DNA of 64,000 nt from positions 62,001 through 126,000 of the forward strand of contig CBJLMB010000014.1 of assembly GCA_966424055.1 (NCBI GenBank). Direction: 5' to 3'. Made by a program: the position numbers and the translations under genes. This document shows positions 45,074 to 54,400 of the stretch, piece after piece. This DNA comes from Deminuibacter sp966424055 (GTDB lineage Bacteria; Bacteroidota; Bacteroidia; Chitinophagales; Chitinophagaceae). Each line of letters starts with the position of its first letter. The stretch's first letter is position 1. Under the pieces are notes generated by a model. The model saw only the letters and a list, made by a program, of their open reading frames with translations. It was not told the DNA's origin and made no database searches.

Positions 45074-45818
45074 GTTTTTTTTGTTGTATAAAATTTTCGG
45101 CCAGTATTACATCTTCGGGGGTGTCTACAGCAATGGTGTTGCCACCTGTTTCTACCATCATTACCTCTTTACCTGCATCGAGAAAACGGAGTATCTCAAT
45201 ATCTTCATATAGCTCGCATCCTGCTTTTTCCTGGTAGCTGCCATATAAAGCCAGCTCAGGGGCCGTGAATGCATAAATGCATACCTGTTTTTTATATACA
45301 GGTGTACCCACCGATGCGCTTTTGATACCCGGTACCGGTAACCGTGACATGTACAGCAATCTGTTGTCTTTGGCTGTTACAACTTTTGGAATATTGATAT
45401 TGGCAGGATCTTCATCTGGCAGCAGGCTGCACATACCGTTTACAATTTTATCCATATGCTGCTGTTTAATACCGGCGATGCGCACAATATCTGCCGGGTC
45501 AACAAAAGGTTCATCACCCTGCACATTGATATAAATATCGGCGGCTATCTGCTGCGATAACTCATAGATCCTGTCTGTACCGGTTTTGCACCGGTCGCTT
45601 GTCATCACTGCGGTATAGCCATACCGTGTACAGGTATCTGCTATGCGTTTGTCTTCTGTGGCGATATAAGTGTTTTCGCGACCCAGGGCCTGTTCTACTT
45701 TGCGGGCTACATGAATGATCATGGGCAGACCGTCGATCTGCACCAGTGGTTTTCCCGGGAAACGGGACGATTGGTATCTCGCAGGGATGACACCAATGAT
45801 ATGCATTGTTGTTGCCAT
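45057..45818 (-). CDS. CMP-ulosonic acid synthetase, KdsB-like
   Basis: A 253-residue cytidylyltransferase of the KdsB/NeuA superfamily. The CTP-binding loop IPARYQSSRFPGKPL, the motifs YINVQGDEPF and SVGTPVYKKQVCIYAF, and the C-terminal GGNTIAVDTPEDV are close to KdsB, which activates Kdo with CMP. It overlaps the HAD phosphatase gene and follows the aldolase gene by 45 bases. Because no KdsA is present and an aldolase is, the sugar could be Kdo or a related ulosonic acid. Confidence 0.85.
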   Translation of the reverse strand: MATTMHIIGVIPARYQSSRFPGKPLVQIDGLPMIIHVARKVEQALGRENTYIATEDKRIADTCTRYGYTAVMTSDRCKTGTDRIYELSQQIAADIYINVQGDEPFVDPADIVRIAGIKQQHMDKIVNGMCSLLPDEDPANINIPKVVTAKDNRLLYMSRLPVPGIKSASVGTPVYKKQVCIYAFTAPELALYGSYQEKAGCELYEDIEILRFLDAGKEVMMVETGGNTIAVDTPEDVILAENFIQQKKHAGKL

Positions 45819-45863
45819 ACTATGCCGGTAAAAATATTACAATTTTTGTCTGTTGTGTATTAC

Positions 45864-47426
45864 TTATAATAACCTGAATATAGAAACCTGTTCCATATTG
45901 GTATAACGGGTAGGTGTAAGCGAATACAGTTGCAATCCTGCAGCTACTGCCAGGTCGATAATGCGCTGGTTTTCGTGGAAAAGCTCAATATCACCGGGTC
46001 TTTCCTCCGCTGTGTACCCATCGAACCCAAAAAGATATATGGAAGAAGCTTTCAGGTCGCGGGCGGCCTGTATAGCCAGGGCCAGTGGTGAATCTTCATA
46101 AGCAGGGGCAAAAGCACTTGTAATATCCAGCTGGTACAGGTTGCTGATAAATGCCGGTATATAAATACCCGATTGACTGGTTACCGGTGGCAATATAAAT
46201 TTATTGGCTGCAGCTATAGCTGTTGCTTCGGTAAATGACTGCAGGCGCTTGCCTTCATTGCCAAACAGGCAATAGTACTGATTGCACTGCTCCAGTTTTC
46301 TGAACAGCGGCGCAAAACGGCTGCTGGCATGTATGATGGAGAAATTATGTTGTGCTGCCGCTTTTTGCTGCACCAGTTTTTCAAAAGCGGTGAACTGATC
46401 GGTAGTGCTGGAACCGCCGCCTATAATAAATACTTCCTTAGAGGCAGGCTGACTGCTGAGTTGCAGCGCATTCACTGCAGTCCGCTCTGTTTTGCCCGGC
46501 AGAAAGCTGGAAAGCCGCTGTATAATATTACCGATAGAATAACGGCGTTTGTTCATTTGCGACATTACTTCCTGCTGGGGAATAGAATATTTGCCTGCCA
46601 GCATATAGGCAAGATTGGTTCCCCATTTGAACCTGCTGTTCAATTGTTGAAATTCTTCTGTAAGAGCAGCGAGCTGGTCAAAATCCACTGCTTTCTCCAA
46701 ATGATCTGCCAGTACGGTAAGCAATAATTCTGTTTTAAGATTGCCTGCGCCACGGCCCATCCCGGTAACGGTTGCATCAGCTATCACACAGCCATGGTCA
46801 AGGGCGGTAAGTGTATTGGCCAGGGCCATTTCCAGGTTGTTATGCCCGTGAAAGCCCAGTGGGATATCTGTATGCATTTGTACCTGCTGCAGCAGGCTTT
46901 GCAATTGCGCCGGGAACATAGCGCCCAGTGAATCTACCAGGTACAGGTAGTCGATCTCTTTCAATTGTTCCAGTTGCTGCAGAAATGCCTGATCGTGTTG
47001 CCAGTTGGAAGCGTACATGATGTTTAATGCCACTGCATACCCCATATCTTTTAAACGGCTGGCCAGGTGAATGCCATTGGGCAGTTTGGCCGGGGCCAGC
47101 GCGATACGTACCAGGTCAACATATTGTTTGCAGGGTGCTAATAAGCGCGAAAGCTGGTCGGGCGGCGTATCTTTTTCGTCCAGCATGATGGCTTTTTTTA
47201 CATACGGCATCAAGCTGGCGGCTTTTTCCAGGATATAGGGAGGGGTATAAAACAATTCGCCCAGGTACCGGTCGTCACGGATGCTCCGGTAACCTATTTC
47301 TACAAAATCCACGGGCAGCCGGGCCATAGCGGTAAAATAGTTGTGCTGAACCGCCGTGGCATAGTTCCAGTTATTATAGTAGCCTCCGTCCCGAAGGGTG
47401 CAGTCTAATATTTGAATTTTTTTCAT
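45864..47426 (-). CDS. DRE-TIM aldolase with an added C-terminal domain
   Basis: A 520-residue two-domain protein. Residues about 1-290 are a DRE-TIM metallolyase (HMG-CoA lyase/4-hydroxy-2-oxovalerate aldolase type). Visible motifs are ILDCTLRDGGYYNNW (metal and catalytic residues), GFHGHNNLEMA (HxH metal ligands) and ATVTGMGRGAGNLKTE. Residues about 340-520 begin with KEVFIIGGGSSTTD and look like a second alpha/beta domain of unknown function, possibly Rossmann-like or DUF115-like. Such aldolases could form the carbon-carbon bond between pyruvate and a sugar aldehyde. It is the first gene of the four-gene minus-strand cluster. Confidence 0.75.
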   Translation of the reverse strand: MKKIQILDCTLRDGGYYNNWNYATAVQHNYFTAMARLPVDFVEIGYRSIRDDRYLGELFYTPPYILEKAASLMPYVKKAIMLDEKDTPPDQLSRLLAPCKQYVDLVRIALAPAKLPNGIHLASRLKDMGYAVALNIMYASNWQHDQAFLQQLEQLKEIDYLYLVDSLGAMFPAQLQSLLQQVQMHTDIPLGFHGHNNLEMALANTLTALDHGCVIADATVTGMGRGAGNLKTELLLTVLADHLEKAVDFDQLAALTEEFQQLNSRFKWGTNLAYMLAGKYSIPQQEVMSQMNKRRYSIGNIIQRLSSFLPGKTERTAVNALQLSSQPASKEVFIIGGGSSTTDQFTAFEKLVQQKAAAQHNFSIIHASSRFAPLFRKLEQCNQYYCLFGNEGKRLQSFTEATAIAAANKFILPPVTSQSGIYIPAFISNLYQLDITSAFAPAYEDSPLALAIQAARDLKASSIYLFGFDGYTAEERPGDIELFHENQRIIDLAVAAGLQLYSLTPTRYTNMEQVSIFRLL

Positions 47427-47523
47427 GCGCTTAAAAGCAAATTAAATTTAAATTTCCTCAACCGGGGAATAATGTTATCATAATACTTTTGCGTCCATTA
47501 TGGCTTAATCCGCCTAAGATTAC

Positions 47524-48714
47524 ATGGCACGCCCTGCTTTGATCATTTTATTGCTGATTTGTTTAATGGAATCCTGTCAAAAGGATTTCGACGCCTTCCA
47601 TAACGAGGGCGCACAACATCGCTTCCCCTTCGGCCTGGTTTCCGGTATTGATACCGCACTGGGCGCTACTTATCTTATTAATGCAGGAAAAGACCCCCTG
47701 ATCGGTTTCAGGAAATGGGAAGGTATTCCTACCATTGCTGCAGATTCTGCCGGACGGCATTTATTCGTTGGCTGGTATTCGGGTGGTAATGGCGAAGGCT
47801 CGGGTAACTATATTACCCTGTCTGTAAGCAACAACAATGGTGGTTACTGGCTGAACGACCAGCTGGTGATATATCCCAGGAATACACAGATACGTTTTTT
47901 CGATCCCTGTTTATGGAGGGATAAATATGATAAAATATGGTTGTTCCTGGCTAAATCGCGCACTTACTGGGATGGTGATGGCGGGGTATGGGCACTGAAA
48001 TTAACCTGGAAGCCCGATACCATTGTCAACAGCCTGGCCAGGCATTTATACGATGGGGTGATGATCAATAAACCGATCGACCTTACAGATAACAACCGTA
48101 TTCTTTTCCCTGTATCGGTATGGGATCAGAAACCTACCAACCCGGCTAAAACCGGTACTTTTATTTACAGCACCACTTATGGCAGCGGCGCACCGCAGTT
48201 CCAGTCGCTTGTTAAATACTCTTCTGTAAAAGTGCCGCAAACCATCCGCACCTTCGATGAACACCAGCTGGTACAGACCGACGACCCGGAAAGAATGCTT
48301 TGTTTTGTACGCACCACCAAAGGCGTATACTACTGCAAGAGCCTGGATTATGGTAAAACCTGGAGTGCGCTGGTGCCGTTTAAACTGGTGGGAACAACGG
48401 CTGACAGCCGGTTTCATATTGTACGGCTGCGTTCAGGAAACCTGATGCTGATCGTTAACAACAGCAGCGTCCGTACCAATATGATGGTGTTTTTGTCCAA
48501 GGACAATGGCAACACCTGGCCCTGCAAACTTCTTATTGACAACCGCAGCAATATTTCTTATCCCGATGCCATTGAAACAGGTAATGGTACTATTCATATG
48601 GTGTACGACCGCGACCGGTATACAGCAAAAGATATTTTATATGCGCGGTTTACCGAGAACGATATTATCAAGGGGAATACCAAGGGCATTTACAAAGCCA
48701 AGATCAACCGGTAA
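47524..48714 (+). CDS. sialidase-like BNR-repeat lipoprotein
   Basis: A 396-residue exported lipoprotein: signal MARPALIILLLICLMESC with a Cys that would be lipidated. The remainder is a six-bladed propeller-type sialidase/neuraminidase fold. Asp-box-like repeats SLDYGKTWSA and SKDNGNTWPC are clear, with earlier weaker ones (SNNNGGYWLN). Divergent from the ulosonic-acid-type cluster, so an extracellular role on sialic-acid-like glycans is plausible; the catalytic Arg triad and Tyr/Glu were not verified. It is followed by a convergent LysR gene. Confidence 0.72.
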   Translation: MARPALIILLLICLMESCQKDFDAFHNEGAQHRFPFGLVSGIDTALGATYLINAGKDPLIGFRKWEGIPTIAADSAGRHLFVGWYSGGNGEGSGNYITLSVSNNNGGYWLNDQLVIYPRNTQIRFFDPCLWRDKYDKIWLFLAKSRTYWDGDGGVWALKLTWKPDTIVNSLARHLYDGVMINKPIDLTDNNRILFPVSVWDQKPTNPAKTGTFIYSTTYGSGAPQFQSLVKYSSVKVPQTIRTFDEHQLVQTDDPERMLCFVRTTKGVYYCKSLDYGKTWSALVPFKLVGTTADSRFHIVRLRSGNLMLIVNNSSVRTNMMVFLSKDNGNTWPCKLLIDNRSNISYPDAIETGNGTIHMVYDRDRYTAKDILYARFTENDIIKGNTKGIYKAKINR

Positions 48715-48831
48715 TAGAAGCCGGGCTGGGCATCATGAAATGCCCCGAACTGCGGGAGAGCTTTCTTCACATTACATGCAGCATTATCTTTCTTTACACT
48801 GTTCTTCTCCGGCGGTTCAGGGCATGGCAGG

Positions 48832-49806
48832 CTAATTGGTGCTGAGTACCAGTTGCGGTAAACGGATACCTGCTTCTGCAGCACTGACCAGGGTATTGTT
48901 GTTCAGTTTCATGGTCATTTCAGAGAAATGGTATTTCAGGCAATCCAGGAAATTGCGGATGGCCACATTCTGTTTGCAGGTGGCTGCATACCAGGTGCGT
49001 TTGGCTACTTCTGGCGGCAGGGGGATAGCGACAATATCCCTTGTTTCCAGGTAGGGCTGTACTATCCAGTCGGCCAGTACACTGATACCCAGGTTGGCGC
49101 TCACCATTTCTATAATGGCATCAGTATAATGTATGCGGTGCAGGTTTTTGGGTTTTACTTGCTGCAGTTGCATCATGTTTTCTATCACTGGTACAACACC
49201 GGATGCGGGATCGCTGAAAGACAGGAACAATTCTTCATCCTGGAAATCGCTGATCTTTACCATTCTTTTTTTCGCCAGCGGATGCTGCCTCGACATAATC
49301 GCCAGCAGCCTGTCTTCAAATATCGGTTCGTACTGGATATTGGGGTTGTTGATCTTTGTTTTTACAATGCCGATATCCAGTTCGCCTTTCAATAAAAATT
49401 CCAGCGGCCGGTGAGTGGCATTGGATACAATATGAATATTGATATCGGGGCATTTGCTTTTGTAATACTTGATAATACAGGGAAGCCAGTGGTAGGCGGT
49501 ATAACACTGGGTACTGATGTTTAAGGTACCTATCTGGCCCATTTTCAGGTTGCGTATATCTTCTTCCAGTGAATGCAGCTCGATAAGGATACGTTCGGCG
49601 CTGGACAGGAAGCGGATGCCTTCATCAGACAGCTGTAATTTTTTGCCTTTGCGGTCAAAAATAGCTGTGTCCATTTCCCGTTCCAGCTCTTTCAACTGGT
49701 GGCTGAGTGCGGATTGTGTTAAATGAAGGGCGTCTGCTGCTTTGGTAAGTGTGCCTTCTCTTACAATTGTGCTTACCAGCTTAAAGTGGTGAAGACCAAT
49801 ATTCAT
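48832..49806 (-). CDS. LysR family transcriptional regulator
   Basis: A 324-residue regulator. The N-terminal winged helix-turn-helix is HHFKLVSTIVREGTLTKAADALHLTQSALSHQ-type (residues 5-40), followed by the linker helix and the periplasmic-binding-like effector domain from about residue 90 (IGTLNISTQCYTAYHWLP). The pattern is closest to MetR/CysB-like members. It is transcribed divergently from a TolC-RND-HlyD operon, and a perfect T-N11-A inverted repeat lies between them at 49835-49857, so it probably regulates the efflux genes and itself. Its inducer is unknown. Confidence 0.88.
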   Translation of the reverse strand: MNIGLHHFKLVSTIVREGTLTKAADALHLTQSALSHQLKELEREMDTAIFDRKGKKLQLSDEGIRFLSSAERILIELHSLEEDIRNLKMGQIGTLNISTQCYTAYHWLPCIIKYYKSKCPDINIHIVSNATHRPLEFLLKGELDIGIVKTKINNPNIQYEPIFEDRLLAIMSRQHPLAKKRMVKISDFQDEELFLSFSDPASGVVPVIENMMQLQQVKPKNLHRIHYTDAIIEMVSANLGISVLADWIVQPYLETRDIVAIPLPPEVAKRTWYAATCKQNVAIRNFLDCLKYHFSEMTMKLNNNTLVSAAEAGIRLPQLVLSTN

Positions 49807-49834
49807 GGGTAATCATTTTTTTATTAGGAAGCCC

Positions 49835-49857
49835 GTTAATCGTTAACGCATATTAAC
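49835..49857. promoter_or_regulatory. LysR-type operator GTTAAT-N11-ATTAAC
   Basis: The two 6-base arms are perfect reverse complements separated by 11 bases, and the T-N11-A core of LysR sites is contained. It lies 29 bases upstream of the lysR start and about 195 bases upstream of the TolC-like gene. Confidence 0.6.
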
Positions 49858-50014
49858 ATTTTGGCATGTAAAAAAGCCTGTTTGTTAACTTCTGCCTATC
49901 AATCTGCCTTATTCACCGATGCTCAGGTAACTATTTGGTCCACGCAAAAATACTATTAATATAATTAATGGTTTTGATAAAATTAATTCATTTTATTCAT
50001 AGTAGGAAGGCATT

Positions 50015-50022
50015 TAAATTTG
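50015..50022 (+). promoter_or_regulatory. candidate -7 element (TAAATTTG) of the efflux operon
   Basis: Exact TAnnTTTG match 29 bases before the ATG at 50052. No consensus -33 TTG at the expected distance, which would fit a promoter that needs the LysR activator. Confidence 0.5.
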
Positions 50023-50051
50023 TGTAACGGTTTAGCAATTATACTTTCCTC

Positions 50052-51458
50052 ATGTCAAAGTCAAACACGATTCGCTTGTTCCTGCTTCTTTTAGCTGGTG
50101 GGGCAAGCGTTACTTTTATTGATGCTCAGGTATTAACATTGAAAGACGCCGTTCAGATGGCATTGAACAATTACGGTACAGTTAAGGCAAAAACAAATTA
50201 TGTCAATGCCTCCAGGGCCGTTGTTGAGCAGTCTAAAAGAGAATACCTGCCGGATCTGAATCTTTCAGCACAACAGGATTACGGAACGATCAACGGGCAA
50301 AATGGTCCTATGTATGGTTACAGGGGATTGAGTGTTGCATCATCAGGGCCCGCATTGCCCAATCAAAACTGGCATTCGGCTTTTGGTGCGCTGTACCTGG
50401 CCAATGTGAACTGGGATTTTTTCTCCTTTGGCAGGGCCAAAGAAAAGATCAAGGTATCCAAAACAGTACTGGAGCGGGATGCCAGTGACCTGATGCAGGA
50501 GAAGTTTCAGCAGCAGGTGCGTGTATCGGCCGCTTATCTTAACCTGCTGGCCGCACAAAGGCTTACCCGCTCACAGCAGAATAACCTGGACAGGGCAGAA
50601 TCATTCCGCCTGGTAGTGGTTACACGCGCCAAGAATGGCTTGAATGCAGGTGTAGATTCCTCCCTGGCGAATGCAGAGGTTTCCAATGCGCGCATTGCAC
50701 TGACACGTGCAAGGGATTATGAGCAGGAGCAGGCTAACCAGCTTTCACAGTTACTGGGTGGTGAGCCTGGTATCAATTACACACTGGATACCCAGTTCAT
50801 TGCACGCATCCCGAATGCAATGTTCGATACTTCAAAACAATCTTTATCGCAACATCCTTTACTGCAGTACTACCAGCAAAGGATCAATGTAAGCAATGAG
50901 CAGGCAAAATACTTCCATACGTTTAATTATCCTACTTTCTCTTTGTTCGGCGTACTGCAAGACAGGGCTTCAGGGTTTGATTATAATTATGGTGCACTGA
51001 ACCCTGACGGGTATACACAGAAATACTGGCAGGGCATCAGTCCGTCAAGAGCCAACTACCTGGTAGGTGTTGGTATGGTATGGAACCTGACCAGTCCGCT
51101 GCGGGTGCATCAGCAGGTGGCCGCACAGCAATGGACCTCACGTGCTTTGCAGGATGAATATGACCTGGTGAACCAGCAGCTGAGATCACAACGACTGCTG
51201 GCCGATGCAAAAATTAAAAATGCACTGAACAATTATATCGAAGCACCGGTACAGGTAAAAGCCGCATCGGATGCTTACCTGCAGAAAAGTGTATTGTACA
51301 AGAACGGACTAAGCAATATCGTGGATGTAACACAGGCTCTGTACGCGGTGAACCGTGCAGAAACAGACAGGGATATCGCCTACAACAATGTATGGCAGGC
51401 CTTGTTGCTGAAAGCCGCTGCCAGCGGTGATTTCAACCTGTTCATCAATGAGTTTTAG
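50052..51458 (+). CDS. TolC-family outer membrane efflux protein
   Basis: A 468-residue outer-membrane factor with a signal peptide (LFLLLLAGGASVTFIDA) and the TolC fold: VLTLKDAVQMALNNYGTVK at the start and repeated long coiled-coil helices of the OEP type (LTRSQQNNLDRAESF; LSNIVDVTQALYAVNRAETD). It forms the outer-membrane channel of the tripartite pump encoded by the following genes. Stop and the RND start are 36 bases apart. Confidence 0.88.
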   Translation: MSKSNTIRLFLLLLAGGASVTFIDAQVLTLKDAVQMALNNYGTVKAKTNYVNASRAVVEQSKREYLPDLNLSAQQDYGTINGQNGPMYGYRGLSVASSGPALPNQNWHSAFGALYLANVNWDFFSFGRAKEKIKVSKTVLERDASDLMQEKFQQQVRVSAAYLNLLAAQRLTRSQQNNLDRAESFRLVVVTRAKNGLNAGVDSSLANAEVSNARIALTRARDYEQEQANQLSQLLGGEPGINYTLDTQFIARIPNAMFDTSKQSLSQHPLLQYYQQRINVSNEQAKYFHTFNYPTFSLFGVLQDRASGFDYNYGALNPDGYTQKYWQGISPSRANYLVGVGMVWNLTSPLRVHQQVAAQQWTSRALQDEYDLVNQQLRSQRLLADAKIKNALNNYIEAPVQVKAASDAYLQKSVLYKNGLSNIVDVTQALYAVNRAETDRDIAYNNVWQALLLKAAASGDFNLFINEF

Positions 51459-51494
51459 TAAATAAGATTTCTGTCATTTGATCAATTTATTTAC

Positions 51495-54400
51495 ATGGGA
51501 TTAATAAGAAGCGCACTCAGAAAACCGATATCTATTCTGGTGATCGTTGCAGGGTTGTTCTTTTTCGGTATCAATGCCGTAAACAAGATCAAGATAGATA
51601 TCTTCCCGGATCTGAACCTGCCCGTGATCTATCTGTCGCACCCTTATGGTGGTTTTACACCTGCGCAGATGGAGGCTTTCTTCGGCAAGCAGTATGTAAA
51701 CCTGATGTTGTATGTTTCGGGTCTAAAGAGTATTGAAACCCGCAACATACAGGGTTTAACGCTGATGAAGCTCACTTTTTATCCGGGTACCAACATGGCG
51801 CAGGCTGCCGCGGAAGTGAGTGCATTCAGTAACAGGGCACAGGCGATTTTTCCACCAGGATCACAGCCTCCTTTTATTATCCGTTTCGATGCTTCTACCT
51901 TGCCGGTAGGGCAGCTGGTGCTGAGCAGTGCCAAACGCTCGAACAATGAGCTGATGGACCTTGCATTTGTGTATGTGCGTGCTTCTTTTACGTCTATCCC
52001 CGGCCTGGTAACGCCGGCGCCTTTTGGTGGTAATATCCGTACAGTGGTTATCAAAGCCGATCCGCAGCTGATGCGGGCACATAATCTTACACCCGATCAG
52101 CTGGTGGCAGCCTTGCGCATCAATAACCAGGCTACTGCTGCCGGTAATGTGCGTGTGGGCAATATCAACTATCTCACACCAGCGAATACAACGATTAAAA
52201 CGATCAAAGATTTTGAAAATATCCCGCTGTTCAAAGGGGGTGTTCAAAACCTGTACCTGCGCGATGTGGCTTTGGTTGAAGATGGTGCCGATATCACTAC
52301 CAGCTATGCACTGGTGAATGGCAAACGCTCTGTGTACATGCCCATTACCAAATCTGCCGATGCCTCTACCTGGGAAGTGGTACAGAACCTGAAAAAATCG
52401 CTGCCCCGTATCCAGGCCCTGTTACCGGAAGATGTAAAGCTTTCTTACGAATTTGACCAGTCTGTATATGTGATCAATGCGGTGAAAAGCCTTATCAGTG
52501 AAGGCGCTATCGGTGCATTGCTTACGGGATTAATGGTGTTGTTGTTCCTGGGTGATGCGCGTGGTGCGTTGATCGTGATACTGACCATTCCTACTTCCAT
52601 AATATCCGGTGTGCTGTTCCTGTCGCTGTTCCATCAAACCATCAATATCATGACATTGAGTGGTTTGTCTCTGGCCATCGGTATTCTTGTGGATGAATCG
52701 ACGGTAACGATTGAAAATATTCACCAGCACCTTGCGATGGGCAAGCCCAAGGCACTGGCCATATGGGATGCATGTAAGGAGATCGCGTTTCCTAAACTGC
52801 TTATCCTGTTCTGTATCCTGGCGGTATTTGCCCCTGCCTTTACCATGACAGGTATCCCGGGAGCATTGTTCCTGCCGCTGGCACTGGCTATCGCTTTCTC
52901 CATGATCACTTCTTATTTCCTGGCACAGACTTTTGTACCCGTGCTGGCCAACTGGATCATGAAAGGCCATCATGGTAAAAAGCATAAAAAAGGTGAAAAA
53001 GAAGAAACAGACGCTGAAGTATATGCACATGCCAATATGGAGGGGAATGAAAGTGATACCTGGGATCAGAAGAAAACCCTGCTGGAACATGGTACCGGTG
53101 CAGGTGGTAAAATGACGGCGTTTGATAAATTCCGTGCGCGGTTCCTGCGCTTTATGGAGCGGTTGTTCCCGTTACGCAAACCGGTGGTGATTGTATATAT
53201 ATTGGGGGTATGCGCCGCTGCTTATTTACTATTGCAGAGCATTGGCCGCGATGTATTGCCCACCGTAAATGCCGGACAGTTCCAGGTGCGCCTGCGCGCC
53301 CCTGATGGTACCAGGCTGGAAAGAACGGAAGAGAAAGTAGTATCGGTGCTGAATGTATTGAACGACCTGGTGGGTAAGGAGAATGTATCAGTATCATCAG
53401 CATTCGTGGGGATACACCCCGGCCTGTTTTCAACCAGCCCTATTTACCTGTTCATGAGCGGCCCGCAGGATGCGGTGCTACAGGTGGCATTGAAAGAAGA
53501 TTACAAAGTGAACCTGGATGACCTGAAAGAGCGTTTCCGGCAAAAGGTAAGTGAAAAAGTGCCTGATGTACGGATGTCTTTTGAGCCCATACAATTGACA
53601 GATAAGATCCTCAGCCAGGGTGCTTCCACACCAATTGAAGTGCGTATCACCGGTAAGGATAAAAAACAGAATGAAGAGTATGCATATAAAGTGATGGAAA
53701 AACTGAAGAACATTCCTTACCTGCGTGATGTGCAGATAGCGCAGTCTATCCGCTACCCGGCTATCAATATCGGTATCGACCGTACCAGGGCTGCGCAACT
53801 GGGTGTGGATGTGTCGGATATATCCCGTTCACTGATCGCTTCCACTTCTTCTTCGCGCTACACCGAAAAAAGTGTGTGGATTGATGAACGTATCGCCCAG
53901 AGCTATAGCGTTCAGGTAGAAATACCTGAGAATAAAATGACCACCACCAACGATATAGGTGAAATACCGGTAATGAGCAATGCACCCCGCCCGATACTGA
54001 GCGATGTGGCATCGATTAAGAAAGATACTATCTATGGTGAGATAGATAATGTGGGTGCAATACCTTTCCTGTCTGTTACAGCCAACCTGCATAAAAAAGA
54101 CCTGGGCACTGCTGCCGCAGATGTGGACAAAGCCATCAAATCTATCGGCAAACTGCCCCGGGGCCTTTCTGTTGAAACCAAAGGGTTAACACAGGTGCTT
54201 ACAGAAACACTGGATAGCCTGCAGGCCGGCCTGTTAACAGCTATTGTGGTGATCTTCCTGATGCTTGCGGCTAATTTCCAGTCGTTTAAAGTGTCGCTGG
54301 TGGTATTGTCTACTGTACCGGCGGTATTGCTGGGTTCACTGCTGATACTGATCATGACCCATTCAACACTTAACCTGCAATCGTATATGGGTATGATTAT

